The notes under the pieces were generated by a model. That model searched no databases. It was not told the DNA's origin and saw nothing but the letters and a program-made list of their open reading frames with translations. From NCBI RefSeq assembly GCF_005925345.1, contig NZ_SSHJ01000006.1, positions 161,156 through 225,155 on the forward strand: a stretch of 64,000 nt of DNA, in the 5' to 3' direction. This document shows, piece after piece, positions 26,663 through 35,932 of the stretch. Source of the stretch: Pedobacter ureilyticus. Its GTDB lineage: Bacteria; Bacteroidota; Bacteroidia; Sphingobacteriales; Sphingobacteriaceae. The position numbers were made by a program, and so were the translations under genes. Within the stretch, counting starts at the first letter, position 1; the number at the start of each line of letters is the position of its first letter.

Positions 26663-27913
26663 TTATACATGCTTAAAAACAGTCCAATAATAAAACATTG
26701 TTGGATAGCTTCGCTTTAGCTCCTTTATCCATCTGTATGCCCTGGTATAACTATTCCTGAAGCTTTTGTATTTGTTCAACACCCATTTTGCCAACCTGAA
26801 TTCGAAGTGCCACATCAATTTCCGTAGAGCCATAAGATTGAACTTGCCATAATATCGGATAATGCCCGCCATTTGGACATTTAAATGACCTGCGATATCT
26901 TGAATATCCAGATCGCTCCTGTTATGCCATTTCAAACGCCTCCACCCCTCCACAATACGTGTCTGTGATGTTTGGCTAATAGCACACCCATAGCCCAAAA
27001 ATAGACCTTCCCTCTTGGAAACTACAGTTCTTGGTTTGAATGTAAAGCCTAGAAAATCAAATTTCTTTGCATAATCTTTTCGCCGCTTTCTTCGATAATC
27101 TTGGCAGTAAACCATTTTCGTCTTTTCCTCATTTAACCCTAGTTTGCACTCCCTTAGCCTACTGCGTACACCATCCAATACTTGTTTCCCTTCTGTTTCT
27201 GAAGAACAGTGGATTATAATATCATCCGCGTAGCGTACAAAAGCAACTTGTGGATAATACTTGCCCAACCATTTATCTAAAACATAATGCAGGAACAGAT
27301 TGGCAAGCAGAGGACTTATCACACCGCCTTGTGGTGTACCTTTTCCATTCTTTTGGCTTAATGAACCACATAACTGCTGAACTGGACTTTCAAGCCAGCG
27401 TTTGATGTACATCTTTGCCCAACGCTCTTCTACATGGACATCTATCGCTTTCATCAGTAAACTGTGGTCTACCTCATCAAAGAAATTACTGATATCCATA
27501 TCGATTGCCCAAGGGTATTGCCGTACGTTTTCCTGCACGGCAGACACTGCCTGATGGGCACTTCTCAGCGGACGGTAACCATACGATTCTTTGGCAAAGA
27601 CAGCCTCTAAACGGGGCTCAAGGTAAGTCTTTAAAACCTGTTGGGCAATACGGTCGGATACTGTTGGAATGCCCAAAAATCGCTTCTTACCATTAGCTTT
27701 CGGTATTGCGACCGAACGGACAGGCTTGGGAAAGTAGCTACCTGAGGATAATCGGTTCCAGATTACATATAGGTTGTTCGATAAATCAGTCTCAAATTCT
27801 TCCAAACTTTCTTTATCTACTCCCGCCGAACCCCTGTTCGATTTTACCTTGCGATAGGCTTCCCGTACCATTTCCATGGTTATGGGTACTGTTGTTGATT
27901 TTGTCTCAAACAT
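26663..27913 (-). CDS. ltrA: Group II intron reverse transcriptase/maturase
   Basis: 416 residues. The RT domain shows RFLGIPTVSDRIAQQVLK, DMDISNFFDEVDHSLLMKAI, GTPQGGVISPLLANLFLHY and the catalytic FVRYADDIIIHC. A group II maturase (domain X) region follows (HLNVQMAGIIRYYGKFN). There is no HNH endonuclease domain, so mobility would rely on single-stranded or replication-fork targets (family knowledge). The SD-like gaggagg just before the ATG is strong. The frame looks complete, with no sign of decay. Confidence 0.95.
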   Translation of the reverse strand: MFETKSTTVPITMEMVREAYRKVKSNRGSAGVDKESLEEFETDLSNNLYVIWNRLSSGSYFPKPVRSVAIPKANGKKRFLGIPTVSDRIAQQVLKTYLEPRLEAVFAKESYGYRPLRSAHQAVSAVQENVRQYPWAIDMDISNFFDEVDHSLLMKAIDVHVEERWAKMYIKRWLESPVQQLCGSLSQKNGKGTPQGGVISPLLANLFLHYVLDKWLGKYYPQVAFVRYADDIIIHCSSETEGKQVLDGVRSRLRECKLGLNEEKTKMVYCQDYRRKRRKDYAKKFDFLGFTFKPRTVVSKREGLFLGYGCAISQTSQTRIVEGWRRLKWHNRSDLDIQDIAGHLNVQMAGIIRYYGKFNLMALRKLMWHFEFRLAKWVLNKYKSFRNSYTRAYRWIKELKRSYPTMFYYWTVFKHV

Positions 27914-28503
27914 TTAATCCTCCTCTTTGCAGAGTTGTTATAACATTATTAACTTGTATAATTGATGCCCTTCGCTCCATTTCCATTACAGAAACTTCAT
28001 CACTACTACGGCATCATCCGCCATCCATAACGGCATCGCTTTTCAGCCTTACAGGTATTGCCTGCTTGTGCATTTCGCTTTATATCCGATATGGACTTCC
28101 CGTGTTCCGGATAAAAGCCTGGATAAGGGTCATGCCACCTCTATAACGATTGCCTTGTAGCCAGTAAGCAAGTATCCGCTACAATCTTCATCAGTCCTTA
28201 AGAAAACCAACTTTTGACAATAGGTGTCTCTATCTCATTACTTCATCGATGGTTCATTTGCATTCATCTCCCTTATCCGCACCTGACCAGTCCTGCTGGC
28301 CTTTTCCCCTTTCCGTTCAATACCACCAGATTACTCCTTTAGCACCGAGGGGCAGTTTGCAACCTCCGCTTGCACAGTGATTGCGATGGATCTACCATCA
28401 TCTTTTATCCAACATTGAAGAATAAATACAACCTTATTATTCATTCACGGCACACCTTAAGCCAGAATGGGGAAAATAAATCAAAGAACTAACTATATCT
28501 ATT

Positions 28504-28815
28504 ATGATACAAAAAGATAAAAACATGCAAGGGTATGTGATTAATGGTAAAAGTCCTATTATGAAAATAGGGCTTCCAATTGCAAAAGGCAATGTTATAA
28601 ATGAAAAAGATGTAACATGCGTTTTTGGCGGTAAAGGATCTCCACTAGATTACGAAGTTACTAGTGCCAAATATTTTGATCATATAGATAACGAAATAAT
28701 AGAAAACTATAAATTTGACGGTAACAGCCCTGTTAATGTACTTGTATTTGAAGGAAACCATCCTGACATAATTAACTTCGTAAAAGATTACCTTTCATCT
28801 AGAACGGATGAATAG
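28504..28815 (+). CDS. Small uncharacterised protein next to the intron
   Basis: 103 residues, soluble and acidic, no signal peptide. It contains NGKSPIMKIGLPIAKGN, a possible beta domain, and ends in SSRTDE. The start could also be the inner ATG at 28525. It lies 47 bases beyond the intron's 5' end on the opposite strand. I do not recognise it; its size and place beside a nuclease gene would suit an immunity-type protein, but that is speculation. Confidence 0.5.
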   Translation: MIQKDKNMQGYVINGKSPIMKIGLPIAKGNVINEKDVTCVFGGKGSPLDYEVTSAKYFDHIDNEIIENYKFDGNSPVNVLVFEGNHPDIINFVKDYLSSRTDE

Positions 28816-29036
28816 AATTCTTTATCTGTTTTCTTGACGTTTTACGCTGCATATTAGGGAAGATATTTGTTTTGTCTTAAAATAAGATTTTTATGAATAT
28901 CTCTATATCCCTGTAGTATGCTTTCAAATTTTTCAGTATTTCCATAGCTGTAATGTGTAGGAACTCGGCTTTGGGGGCATACTAAACCTCTATCCTTATA
29001 TTGCTCCAATCTTATATTTGTGTAATTTTCCAATAA

Positions 29037-29729
29037 ATGACAATGAATAACAACGAAGAAAAACTAATCGAAAGTATCATTCTTTATTTACGAAAAAATG
29101 ACCTTGATACTGATACTCATATTTATACTATTGATCGATGGATAGAGCGTGGAGAAGAGTACCTTGTAGATAGTAAATTTGTAATCACTTCCGAAGGTGG
29201 ATTGCATTTTATGTTGAATTATGGTGACCCTGAAGAATTTTACGATTTAGTTGAGTCTTTTGGTTATTTTATTGAGATGGGGCACAGTTGGAGTTATGGA
29301 TTTTATTGTGATGAAGTAATACTAGAACAAAAAGAAGACTGTCATAAAACCTATTCCGACAAACTAAAAGATAAAAGATGGAAAGAAAAACGAGAAAAAG
29401 TTAGAGATAAAGCTAATCATAAATGTCAAGATTGTGGAAGTTTAAACAAATTAGAAGTTCATCATTGTTACTATAAATATGGACTTGAACCTTGGCAATA
29501 TCCGCTAGATTCATTAAGATGTTTGTGCTCCACTTGTCATAAGAAAAGAGGAAGTATTGAAATGGAAATTCGTGCAAGAATGGCAGATTTAAAAACTGAA
29601 CACCTATCAACAATATCAGAATTCCTATATGGTGGTATGAGCTCTTACCCACCTCAAAAAGTAGCTAAACTGATTAAAAATCTTAATGTAAATAAAGAAG
29701 AATTACTTAAAGAACTTAATAAAAGCTAA
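29037..29729 (+). CDS. HNH endonuclease
   Basis: 230 residues. The C-terminal half has the HNH fold with zinc cysteines: CQDCGSLNKLEVHHCYYKYG followed by LRCLCSTCHKKRG (~residues 134-178), so two CxxC pairs flank the HH. The N-terminal ~110 residues are acidic and not recognised (ESIILYLRKNDLDTDTHIY). HNH domains cut DNA in restriction, homing and toxin systems; which applies here is unknown. The gene follows the intron and precedes a regulator/HEPN locus. Confidence 0.82.
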   Translation: MTMNNNEEKLIESIILYLRKNDLDTDTHIYTIDRWIERGEEYLVDSKFVITSEGGLHFMLNYGDPEEFYDLVESFGYFIEMGHSWSYGFYCDEVILEQKEDCHKTYSDKLKDKRWKEKREKVRDKANHKCQDCGSLNKLEVHHCYYKYGLEPWQYPLDSLRCLCSTCHKKRGSIEMEIRARMADLKTEHLSTISEFLYGGMSSYPPQKVAKLIKNLNVNKEELLKELNKS

Positions 29730-29883
29730 AATACAACTGCACATAACATTACCTATATGCAATCACAGGTTTGGTGCTTGGTAGGTTAGAAAAGCGATAT
29801 ATTTGAAATCTAGTTCTCCGTAGTAAGTTCAGTGGCTACTATCGCTGCGTATAGCTGCAAACCGCTGAAAACTAAATGGATAC

Positions 29884-30288
29884 TTACTTCCCTTTCAATA
29901 TCTCAACTTTCTCCCTTTCGCTAGCTAACAATCTTTCATAAAGTTCTTTGTTAGCTTCCAAAGCTTGCATTAATTTGTCTAGCGGATTGAAATTACAATC
30001 ATGATAAGCATTAAAAGAGTGTGATACTTCTTTATTGAATGTATTGAAGTAATTTGCTATAGCTTCATCACTGAAGTTTTTAATAGCATCAACAGTCATT
30101 TCTAAAACCTTCGCCACTTTCTCCAAAGTACTGTCCTCAATTTCTTCGCTCTGCTCTAATTTGCTTACCGCTTGTTGGCTAATGCCCAGTTCTGAGGCTA
30201 AAGCATCTTGTTTCATGCCACGCAGTTCGCGAATGCGGCTAATCTTTCTTCCTAAATGAGTGCGGGTAGTTTTAGTAGCGTTTTCCAT
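29884..30288 (-). CDS. XRE-family transcriptional regulator
   Basis: 134 residues from the ATG at 30288. A longer frame up to 30456 only adds low-quality sequence. The HTH is clear: ISRIRELRGMKQDALASELG then SQQAVSKLEQ (~residues 14-45), followed by an acidic helical tail. Divergent from the 30414 gene across a 125-base gap holding two direct GCTGTGGTT repeats, so it probably controls that operon. Confidence 0.85.
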   Translation of the reverse strand: MENATKTTRTHLGRKISRIRELRGMKQDALASELGISQQAVSKLEQSEEIEDSTLEKVAKVLEMTVDAIKNFSDEAIANYFNTFNKEVSHSFNAYHDCNFNPLDKLMQALEANKELYERLLASEREKVEILKGK

Positions 30289-30330
30289 ATCCAAATATAT
30301 AAGAAATAAAGGTAGGTAAAAAACAATTGC

Positions 30331-30359
30331 GCTGTGGTTTTTTACAAGAGGCTGTGGTT
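30331..30359. promoter_or_regulatory. Direct repeat GCTGTGGTT x2, candidate operator
   Basis: Two identical 9-mers at 30331-30339 and 30351-30359, 20 bases apart, i.e. on the same DNA face, in the divergent regulator/HTH-HEPN gap. Confidence 0.5.
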
Positions 30360-30413
30360 GGGTACCGCGGTGGTGTGCCTGAACTTTAGAATTTAAACCT
30401 AAAACAAGGAAAA

Positions 30414-31112
30414 ATGGAAAAAGAGTCTTTAACACCCGCAGTGCCTGAAGAAGCACAGCTAGCAGTAAAAACGTTCAATTACCGAGCGAAACTTTCGAGA
30501 GTACATGTAAACATTTTGTACAGCATGATGCTGTTGCGTATTACTCGAGGCTATAGCAGTGCAGAGGCTTCTTTTTTGATGGGGCATGCTTCGAATACTA
30601 TAGGCGAGCTGGAAACATTAGCTCATAAAGATATGCCTGTAAGTTGGTTATGCGAAATGCTAGAGGCACTAGGGGAACCATCTTACCGTGGCATTATTTT
30701 TACAGATTTTGGCAAGGACGTAAGCTACCAATCTTGCGAAATGCAGTGCACAAGGTATGAAAAGTACGTGGAACATACACTTTTTAGAACCGATAGCGAG
30801 GGTAAGGAAAATTTGGTCTATAAGGTTTTTGAAACCAACCCGAATTATGTGGAGGATGAAGAACGGGAAGGCGAATTATTGGTTACCACCAGAGATATTT
30901 TAGCACTATTGTTCAACGGCAGATATTTCATTGAAGCCAAAAGTCCAGCCCTCATTTATAAAAAGTGTGGTTTACTATTGGGCACCAATATGAAACCGAG
31001 GCATGTGCAGCAGGTGTTGGCTGAAATGATAGCTAAACGGGGATATCCGAAACTGCGTCGCAATGCTACCAAGCGACAAGGCAAAATCACTTACGAAAAA
31101 ATTCTAAAATAA
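30414..31112 (+). CDS. HTH-like protein, partner of the HEPN gene
   Basis: 232 residues. The N-terminal part (LLRITRGYSSAEASFLMGHA then SNTIGELETLA) reads as a degenerate XRE-type helix-turn-helix. The C-terminal part (KPRHVQQVLAEMIAKRGYPK, then RNATKRQGKITYEKIL) is basic and helical. An SD-like aagga stands before the ATG. It is followed 6 bases later by the HEPN gene, so the two are surely cotranscribed. Not a named family that I know. Confidence 0.75.
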   Translation: MEKESLTPAVPEEAQLAVKTFNYRAKLSRVHVNILYSMMLLRITRGYSSAEASFLMGHASNTIGELETLAHKDMPVSWLCEMLEALGEPSYRGIIFTDFGKDVSYQSCEMQCTRYEKYVEHTLFRTDSEGKENLVYKVFETNPNYVEDEEREGELLVTTRDILALLFNGRYFIEAKSPALIYKKCGLLLGTNMKPRHVQQVLAEMIAKRGYPKLRRNATKRQGKITYEKILK

Positions 31113-31118
31113 GAGATC

Positions 31119-32813
31119 ATGGAAAAAGAAGAACTTTTAGCAATAGCTGGCCAACTGGCCGAAAAGGTGAATGTAGAACAGATTTTTGCACATCCTTATA
31201 CGCTTGAGGAGCATCAGGCTTGGCACCTGATCATTTTGGTGGGTAGCCGGCCAGGGGTTAAATTAGCAGAACTGGAACCCTTTGTTTGGATGACGATTAA
31301 TGGCTATGAAGGGTTAAGTTTTAGGCTTTACCAGGGTAGTGAAGTAAGAAGGTTGCAAGGCGATGGGAGTTTGTACCACTTGGTTTTTTGCCAGCCGGAC
31401 AATCTAATTTACCAAGCTAAAAATGCACCCGCCATGCCTTTTATAGGTACCGTGCAATTGCGGCAATGGGCGGATATGGCCCAAAAAGACTTTAGTACCG
31501 GCATGGCACGTATCACATCGTTTTATGAGGGTGCACAATTTTACGTACAAAAACAGGATGCTGCGGTGGCGCTTTTTATGTTGCATCAAGTTTGCGAACT
31601 GAGCTGCCGTGCTTTGACCGTTGGTTTGTTGGGCAACGAAAAACGATCGCATAAGCTACAAGAGCATGAAAAACATTTGGCCCTGCTGTTGCCAAATTTT
31701 AAATTACTACCTAGCATTGCCGATGGTGTTACAGATGCTTCTATGTTGACATTGCTGAATAAAGCTTACACTGCGGTACGGTATGAAAGCAAGTTTAAGG
31801 TAGAAGGGGCAGATATGGAAAAGATCTGCGAATTTGCGTTATCGTTAAGTGAAAGGGTAAGCGATATGATGAAAGAATATTTGGTACAGTTTAATGAACT
31901 TGTGCAGCAAGAAGAGCGAAAAGAGACCAATGCTACCTACGCAGAGTTGACGAGTGCTACCAAGGCTGAACCATCGGTAATAGTTGATTCAAGAGAACAA
32001 ATGCAGCTAGCCGATGACAAGTTGAAGGAAATTGTCAATTGTTTGAAAGAAAATATCGATATAAAGGGTATCTATTTATTTGGACGACGAACGAGGGCTT
32101 TTGTTATTGAAGGTATCAATGCGCAAGAAAATAAGGGTAGTTGTGATTATTTCTTCGACTTGCTTATTGTAAGTGAAAGAGATATTAGGGAGCAAATCGG
32201 AAATATTCAAGCCGCGATTAACCAAGAGCTAGAAGTTTTTGTTTTATTGCTTTCATTCACTCAGGTGCAAATTCAAAAACAACTTGATAAAAACAGTCCA
32301 TTTTTTCATCAAGCTTTACAATATTTTGAGCCGCTGCACTATGCAGAAAATCATTTGCTGAATTGGGAATTTCATGAACGCAATGGTTGTCGCAATGCTG
32401 ATGAGATGGATGAAGCCAGAAGTAAATGGTATCAACGGGAAAACAATGCAAGTGGCTTTTACAATGGAGGTAAAGCGATAGAAAATTCTGAGGAGGTTGA
32501 AATTAAAGTACTTCTTTATCATCAAGCGATTGAACAAGCGTGTTTGGGTTTACTAGAATACTTTTACGGATATGCTCCATACCAGTATAATCTAAAGCAT
32601 TTGTTCAGCCTTTGTGCTAGTTTATGGCAGTTTCCAAACGATATTTTTCCACGGTCTACGGAAGAGGAAAAATCACTCTTCGATGAGTTTGCCCAAACGG
32701 TAAAAGACACCCGATATCAGGGCTGGTCTATGGTTGGCTGGGACGAGGCTTATCGATATGATACGCGGTGCGAATGTTTCTTGGAGCAATGTAGTCGCTT
32801 GGTGCGTGGGTAA
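31119..32813 (+). CDS. HEPN-domain protein with duplicated MNT-like/HEPN-like halves
   Basis: 564 residues that appear to be two repeats of the same plan. Half 1 (~1-255): NT-like strands (WHLIILVGSRPGVKL, YHLVFCQPDNLIY), then a HEPN helix bundle with HQVCELSCRAL and RSHKLQEHEKHLALLLP. Half 2 (~300-560): YLFGRRTRAFVIEG and FDLLIVSERD (degenerate nucleotidyltransferase, the GS and DxD are not intact), then YHQAIEQACLGLLEYFYG with YNLKHLFSLCASLW. HEPN-MNT pairs are known toxin-antitoxin partners; a fused double form is inferred here. Confidence 0.75.
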   Translation: MEKEELLAIAGQLAEKVNVEQIFAHPYTLEEHQAWHLIILVGSRPGVKLAELEPFVWMTINGYEGLSFRLYQGSEVRRLQGDGSLYHLVFCQPDNLIYQAKNAPAMPFIGTVQLRQWADMAQKDFSTGMARITSFYEGAQFYVQKQDAAVALFMLHQVCELSCRALTVGLLGNEKRSHKLQEHEKHLALLLPNFKLLPSIADGVTDASMLTLLNKAYTAVRYESKFKVEGADMEKICEFALSLSERVSDMMKEYLVQFNELVQQEERKETNATYAELTSATKAEPSVIVDSREQMQLADDKLKEIVNCLKENIDIKGIYLFGRRTRAFVIEGINAQENKGSCDYFFDLLIVSERDIREQIGNIQAAINQELEVFVLLLSFTQVQIQKQLDKNSPFFHQALQYFEPLHYAENHLLNWEFHERNGCRNADEMDEARSKWYQRENNASGFYNGGKAIENSEEVEIKVLLYHQAIEQACLGLLEYFYGYAPYQYNLKHLFSLCASLWQFPNDIFPRSTEEEKSLFDEFAQTVKDTRYQGWSMVGWDEAYRYDTRCECFLEQCSRLVRG

Positions 32814-33130
32814 AGATCTAGATGTCGTTTATAAAGTCGTTGTCCCAAAGAACAACGACTTTGCTATTTATACTAACCCTTAACCAAGGAAGAGTACAGA
32901 ATACCATTTTCCGTACTGAAATACCATTTTGAACGAGAGTTGGGTAAAATTGGTTTAAGAAATACAGTTTTTGCTTTTCTGTACTGAAGTGCCATTCTGA
33001 AGGAGAGCTTTTTAGCTTTCTGAAGCAACTGGAAGCTATTTATGAGGTGCGCTATAAAAAGAATAGCAAATAGCATTATGAAGATTTTTTACCCAAGGGC
33101 GGTACTTTGATGTAAAAGTTCGCTGAACAG

Positions 33131-33384
33131 ATGAATTATACTCTTCCAATCTTCTTAAATAATTATGATGTAGCCAACATAAAACAGATCATCGGAAAGA
33201 AGAATATAGGGATAGCCTATCGAAAACCTCAGGAAACAAGAAAGCCCTACCGGACATGGTAAGGCTTGTACTTGTAATGGCTCCCGAAGCCGTGTATTTT
33301 TCTAGAAATTTGCTAGATGATTTAACTAGAATTTCAAAGATTGACGAAGATCCTTTAGAAGATTTCAAACAATTACTCCATTGA
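33131..33384 (+). pseudogene. Broken small gene interrupted by the 68-bp block
   Basis: If bases 33218-33285 are removed, the two flanks join in frame into a ~61-residue protein (MNYTLPIFLNNYDVANIKQ... at one side, EAVYFSRNLLDDLTRISKI at the other). As it stands the frame stops inside the block region. No family recognised. Confidence 0.45.
33218..33285. repeat. 68-bp duplicated block, copy 1
   Basis: Identical to 36662-36729 except for one base. In copy 2 this block is the terminator hairpin plus the last five bases of a tRNA-Asn gene. Confidence 0.85.
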
Positions 33385-33641
33385 TTGCTAAAATGAAATA
33401 GACTAAAAATAGTATCCTGTAAACTAACCACATGAGGCAAATGTTATTGATCTTCAGTGGGTAGTTTATTCCAATATCTTGTCTAAACCATTAGTCAATT
33501 CCGTGCTTTAGTCGATAATCTTGATCACTCATATTACCGGCACAAAAGTTGGCAGAACGTTGGGTGTGCCAAAATCTATATCCCCGAATTACGTGGAAGC
33601 GTTCCAACTTGCTACCAAGATTTACTTCAGGTATTCAACCT

Positions 33642-34475
33642 TCAGAAACTTCCACATTCAAGACCTGGTCTTGCCGCCAGCATGATGTGTGGACTTAGTG
33701 AAAGCAAATTACGATCTGCCTGAGTAAATTCAATCAGTTCTAACAACCTCTCCCGTTTTTTAGGATCAGCCCAATCTGAAAAAAAGCTACCGCTAAGCCA
33801 TCCTATTCCTTCTACTGCAAGTAATTCGTTAATTACAAATCCCGCTTCGGTAAATTCTTCTTCAAAACTAACCGGATGGTGAAAAAAGGCTTTTGGCATC
33901 ATCCCGATAATGCTGGTTGTTGGATGGTGTTTGCCAGTACGGAGCTCTTCGATGCACATGTCAAAAACCTCGTCGTTATGAATAAGTCCGGCCTGTAGCG
34001 CCGCAAAAGTAGACGCAGCATGCGAGATAGCAAAACCAATTACCACACCTGAAGGCTTCACAATGCGTCTAGCTTCTTGGAGCGCCTTAATCCTGTCAGC
34101 CCTATGCTGAAGATGATAAAGCGGGCCGTGAAGGATAACCAAATCCTTAGTATGATCAGCGATGGGCAGGTTTCGGGCTTCAGCCAATTGACAAGTATAA
34201 CCTCCATCTTTCTTTTTTACCCGCTTTTGTGCGAGAGTTATATGTTTGGACACTGGATCTATAAGTACAACATTATGACCAAGGCCAGACAGCCAAGCTG
34301 CATAATGCCCAGTACCTCCGCCTACATCTGCGACATCCATATTTTGACGGGTAAGGTATCTGGTAATTAAGAGTTTATTTCGATAAAATTCAAGCGGACC
34401 TAAACCTGTTTTTAGGCGGCTATCTTCGCTGCTTTGAGCATAGAAACTTAGTATATCATTATCTATAGGTGTCAT
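33642..34475 (-). CDS. Class I SAM-dependent methyltransferase
   Basis: About 277 residues from the ATG at 34475 (MTPIDND); longer in-frame starts exist at 34499 and 34538. Motif I is VADVGGGTGHYAAWLSGLG (~residue 50), followed by LIDPVSKHITLAQKR and DLVILHGPLYHL. The substrate is not readable; related enzymes act on small molecules. It sits between the two 68-bp blocks with the hydrolase and XRE genes, all on the minus strand. Confidence 0.85.
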   Translation of the reverse strand: MTPIDNDILSFYAQSSEDSRLKTGLGPLEFYRNKLLITRYLTRQNMDVADVGGGTGHYAAWLSGLGHNVVLIDPVSKHITLAQKRVKKKDGGYTCQLAEARNLPIADHTKDLVILHGPLYHLQHRADRIKALQEARRIVKPSGVVIGFAISHAASTFAALQAGLIHNDEVFDMCIEELRTGKHHPTTSIIGMMPKAFFHHPVSFEEEFTEAGFVINELLAVEGIGWLSGSFFSDWADPKKRERLLELIEFTQADRNLLSLSPHIMLAARPGLECGSF

Positions 34476-34672
34476 TGATTTAAGAAAATAATGGGACATA
34501 AAAATCTTTATCGGGCGAGTTTCCCCAATGATTGGCACTGCTCTTTGAGATAGCAGCTTTGACGAGTATGTTTTTAAACGATTTTAATAGCGCAAAAATA
34601 TAAAACAAAGTATTACTTTTTATTTTAAATCTTCTAACCCTGAAATAAGTTTGCATCTCAAATAGTTAAGCG

Positions 34673-35830
34673 CTACTGATCTAAATGTCCCAACCACTTT
34701 AAAGGCGAATAGCGGTCTCCAATGCATGCTTCTATAATTTGAGCGCTTGTTTTTTCAAAATTTTCACTGTTGCTCAGCAACACTACTGCCATTCCTCTTT
34801 CGGGAAAGGCTACAGCATAGTTTTGATTAGCATCACCATGCCCCGTATGAAAAAACGCCTTGCCATAAGGCGACTGAAACAGACCTAGACCCAAACCCCA
34901 AGAGAGCTTTATGGCATCATTTTCATGAGTTAAACTATCTTTAAATGAACCAAAGCCACGTTTACTGGCTACTGGAATTTGTGCCTCCAACATCTGCCTA
35001 AAGCTCTGTTTTGCTAATCCTTTTTTTGTCATAAGCGCAATATAAAAGCGAGCATAATCAGCTGCGGTGGTAGACATAGAACCAGCCGCCCTACTAGTTC
35101 GCCTTCTTTCAGATCCATATTTTTTACCATCTTTAAAATAAGCGTACGAAAAATTATCTTCAAAAGATTTTTCCCAAATCATGCTGGTACGTGGCATAAG
35201 CAAAGGCTCAAAAACTTCTTCTCGGGCAATTACCTCCAAAGGTTTACCCAAAAATTCTTCAATCAATAGCCCCAGCAAGTTGATCCCCTCGTTTGAATAA
35301 TAAAACCTTTCTCCCGGCTTGGCAATTAGCTTTGTGCTGTTTCCATATATTTGACGCAAAACAGGCAAGCCTGCACTATGGCTTAACAGCATTCTAGGCG
35401 TTATTTGGTTAAACAAAACGGTGTCCTCTGCCAAATCTCTCCATTTGGGATAAGTACCAATAGCACTTTTCAAATAGTTGTGTATAGGCTTATCCAAACT
35501 AAAAACACCCCTATCTACTAAGCGCATAAAAATGTAAGCCGTTACAGGTTTGGTTAAGGACGCCGCGTACATTACGGTACTGTCATTTAAGCCTTTCTTA
35601 TTTTCGATGTCCTTAAATCCAAAACTGCCACTCCATACCAGCTTGTTTTCGTTTATGATAGCCACCTGCAAACCTGCTAGTTTAGCACTATCAACTAAGT
35701 ATGTCAGTCTTTCTTTAAGAACTTCGGTGCTAATGTATTGTCCATCGAGGTGTTTTACCCGAGCAGCATCTTGCGCAAGCAGAGGGAAAAGACAGCAAAC
35801 CAAACCGAGTGTAAATAGTGTTTTCATCAT
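34673..35830 (-). CDS. Serine hydrolase, class C beta-lactamase-like fold
   Basis: 385 residues with a signal peptide (LVCCLFPLLAQ). The catalytic SxxK is SLTK in MYAASLTKPVTAYIF (~residue 92), and YSN follows in FYYSNEGINLLG (~residue 180). This is the fold of class C beta-lactamases and D-amino acid peptidases; most such proteins in Bacteroidota are esterases or peptidases rather than resistance enzymes. Substrate unknown. Confidence 0.85.
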   Translation of the reverse strand: MMKTLFTLGLVCCLFPLLAQDAARVKHLDGQYISTEVLKERLTYLVDSAKLAGLQVAIINENKLVWSGSFGFKDIENKKGLNDSTVMYAASLTKPVTAYIFMRLVDRGVFSLDKPIHNYLKSAIGTYPKWRDLAEDTVLFNQITPRMLLSHSAGLPVLRQIYGNSTKLIAKPGERFYYSNEGINLLGLLIEEFLGKPLEVIAREEVFEPLLMPRTSMIWEKSFEDNFSYAYFKDGKKYGSERRRTSRAAGSMSTTAADYARFYIALMTKKGLAKQSFRQMLEAQIPVASKRGFGSFKDSLTHENDAIKLSWGLGLGLFQSPYGKAFFHTGHGDANQNYAVAFPERGMAVVLLSNSENFEKTSAQIIEACIGDRYSPLKWLGHLDQ

Positions 35831-35932
35831 TAACGCATTTATGCCAAAGGTAAGTCCAAATACCGCTAACTTTCAATGACAGATTTGCGACACTTTTACG
35901 TCATTTAAGCTTATTTTGGCTATAAAAAGTAA

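Larger units (their letters stand above)
26575..28457 (-). mobile_element. Complete group II intron
   Basis: Both ends can be placed. On the minus strand it opens with GTGTGCC at 28457, matching the GUGYG consensus. It ends with the domain V hairpin (26647-26614) and a domain VI-like stem (gggctgaaatgccc) followed by cctactcgac at 26575. The RT/maturase reading frame lies in the domain IV position, preceded by ~540 bases of structured RNA. About 1.88 kb is a usual size. No other copy is visible in the window. Confidence 0.85.
32814..33641. other. 828-base stretch of gene debris
   Basis: Short coding-like fragments without intact genes. 32913-33006 carries two related stretches 68 bases apart (gtactgaa..accatttt/gccattct..gagag) that translate similarly (SVLKYHFEREL and SVLKCHSEGEL). 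33131-33384 carries a second fragment, described separately. It looks like a decayed region between the HEPN locus and the methyltransferase. Confidence 0.5.

Noticed and set aside
30288..30456. Longer start for the XRE gene
   Set aside because: The added 56 residues are unlike the family, and the extension overlaps the candidate operator repeats and the start of the next gene.
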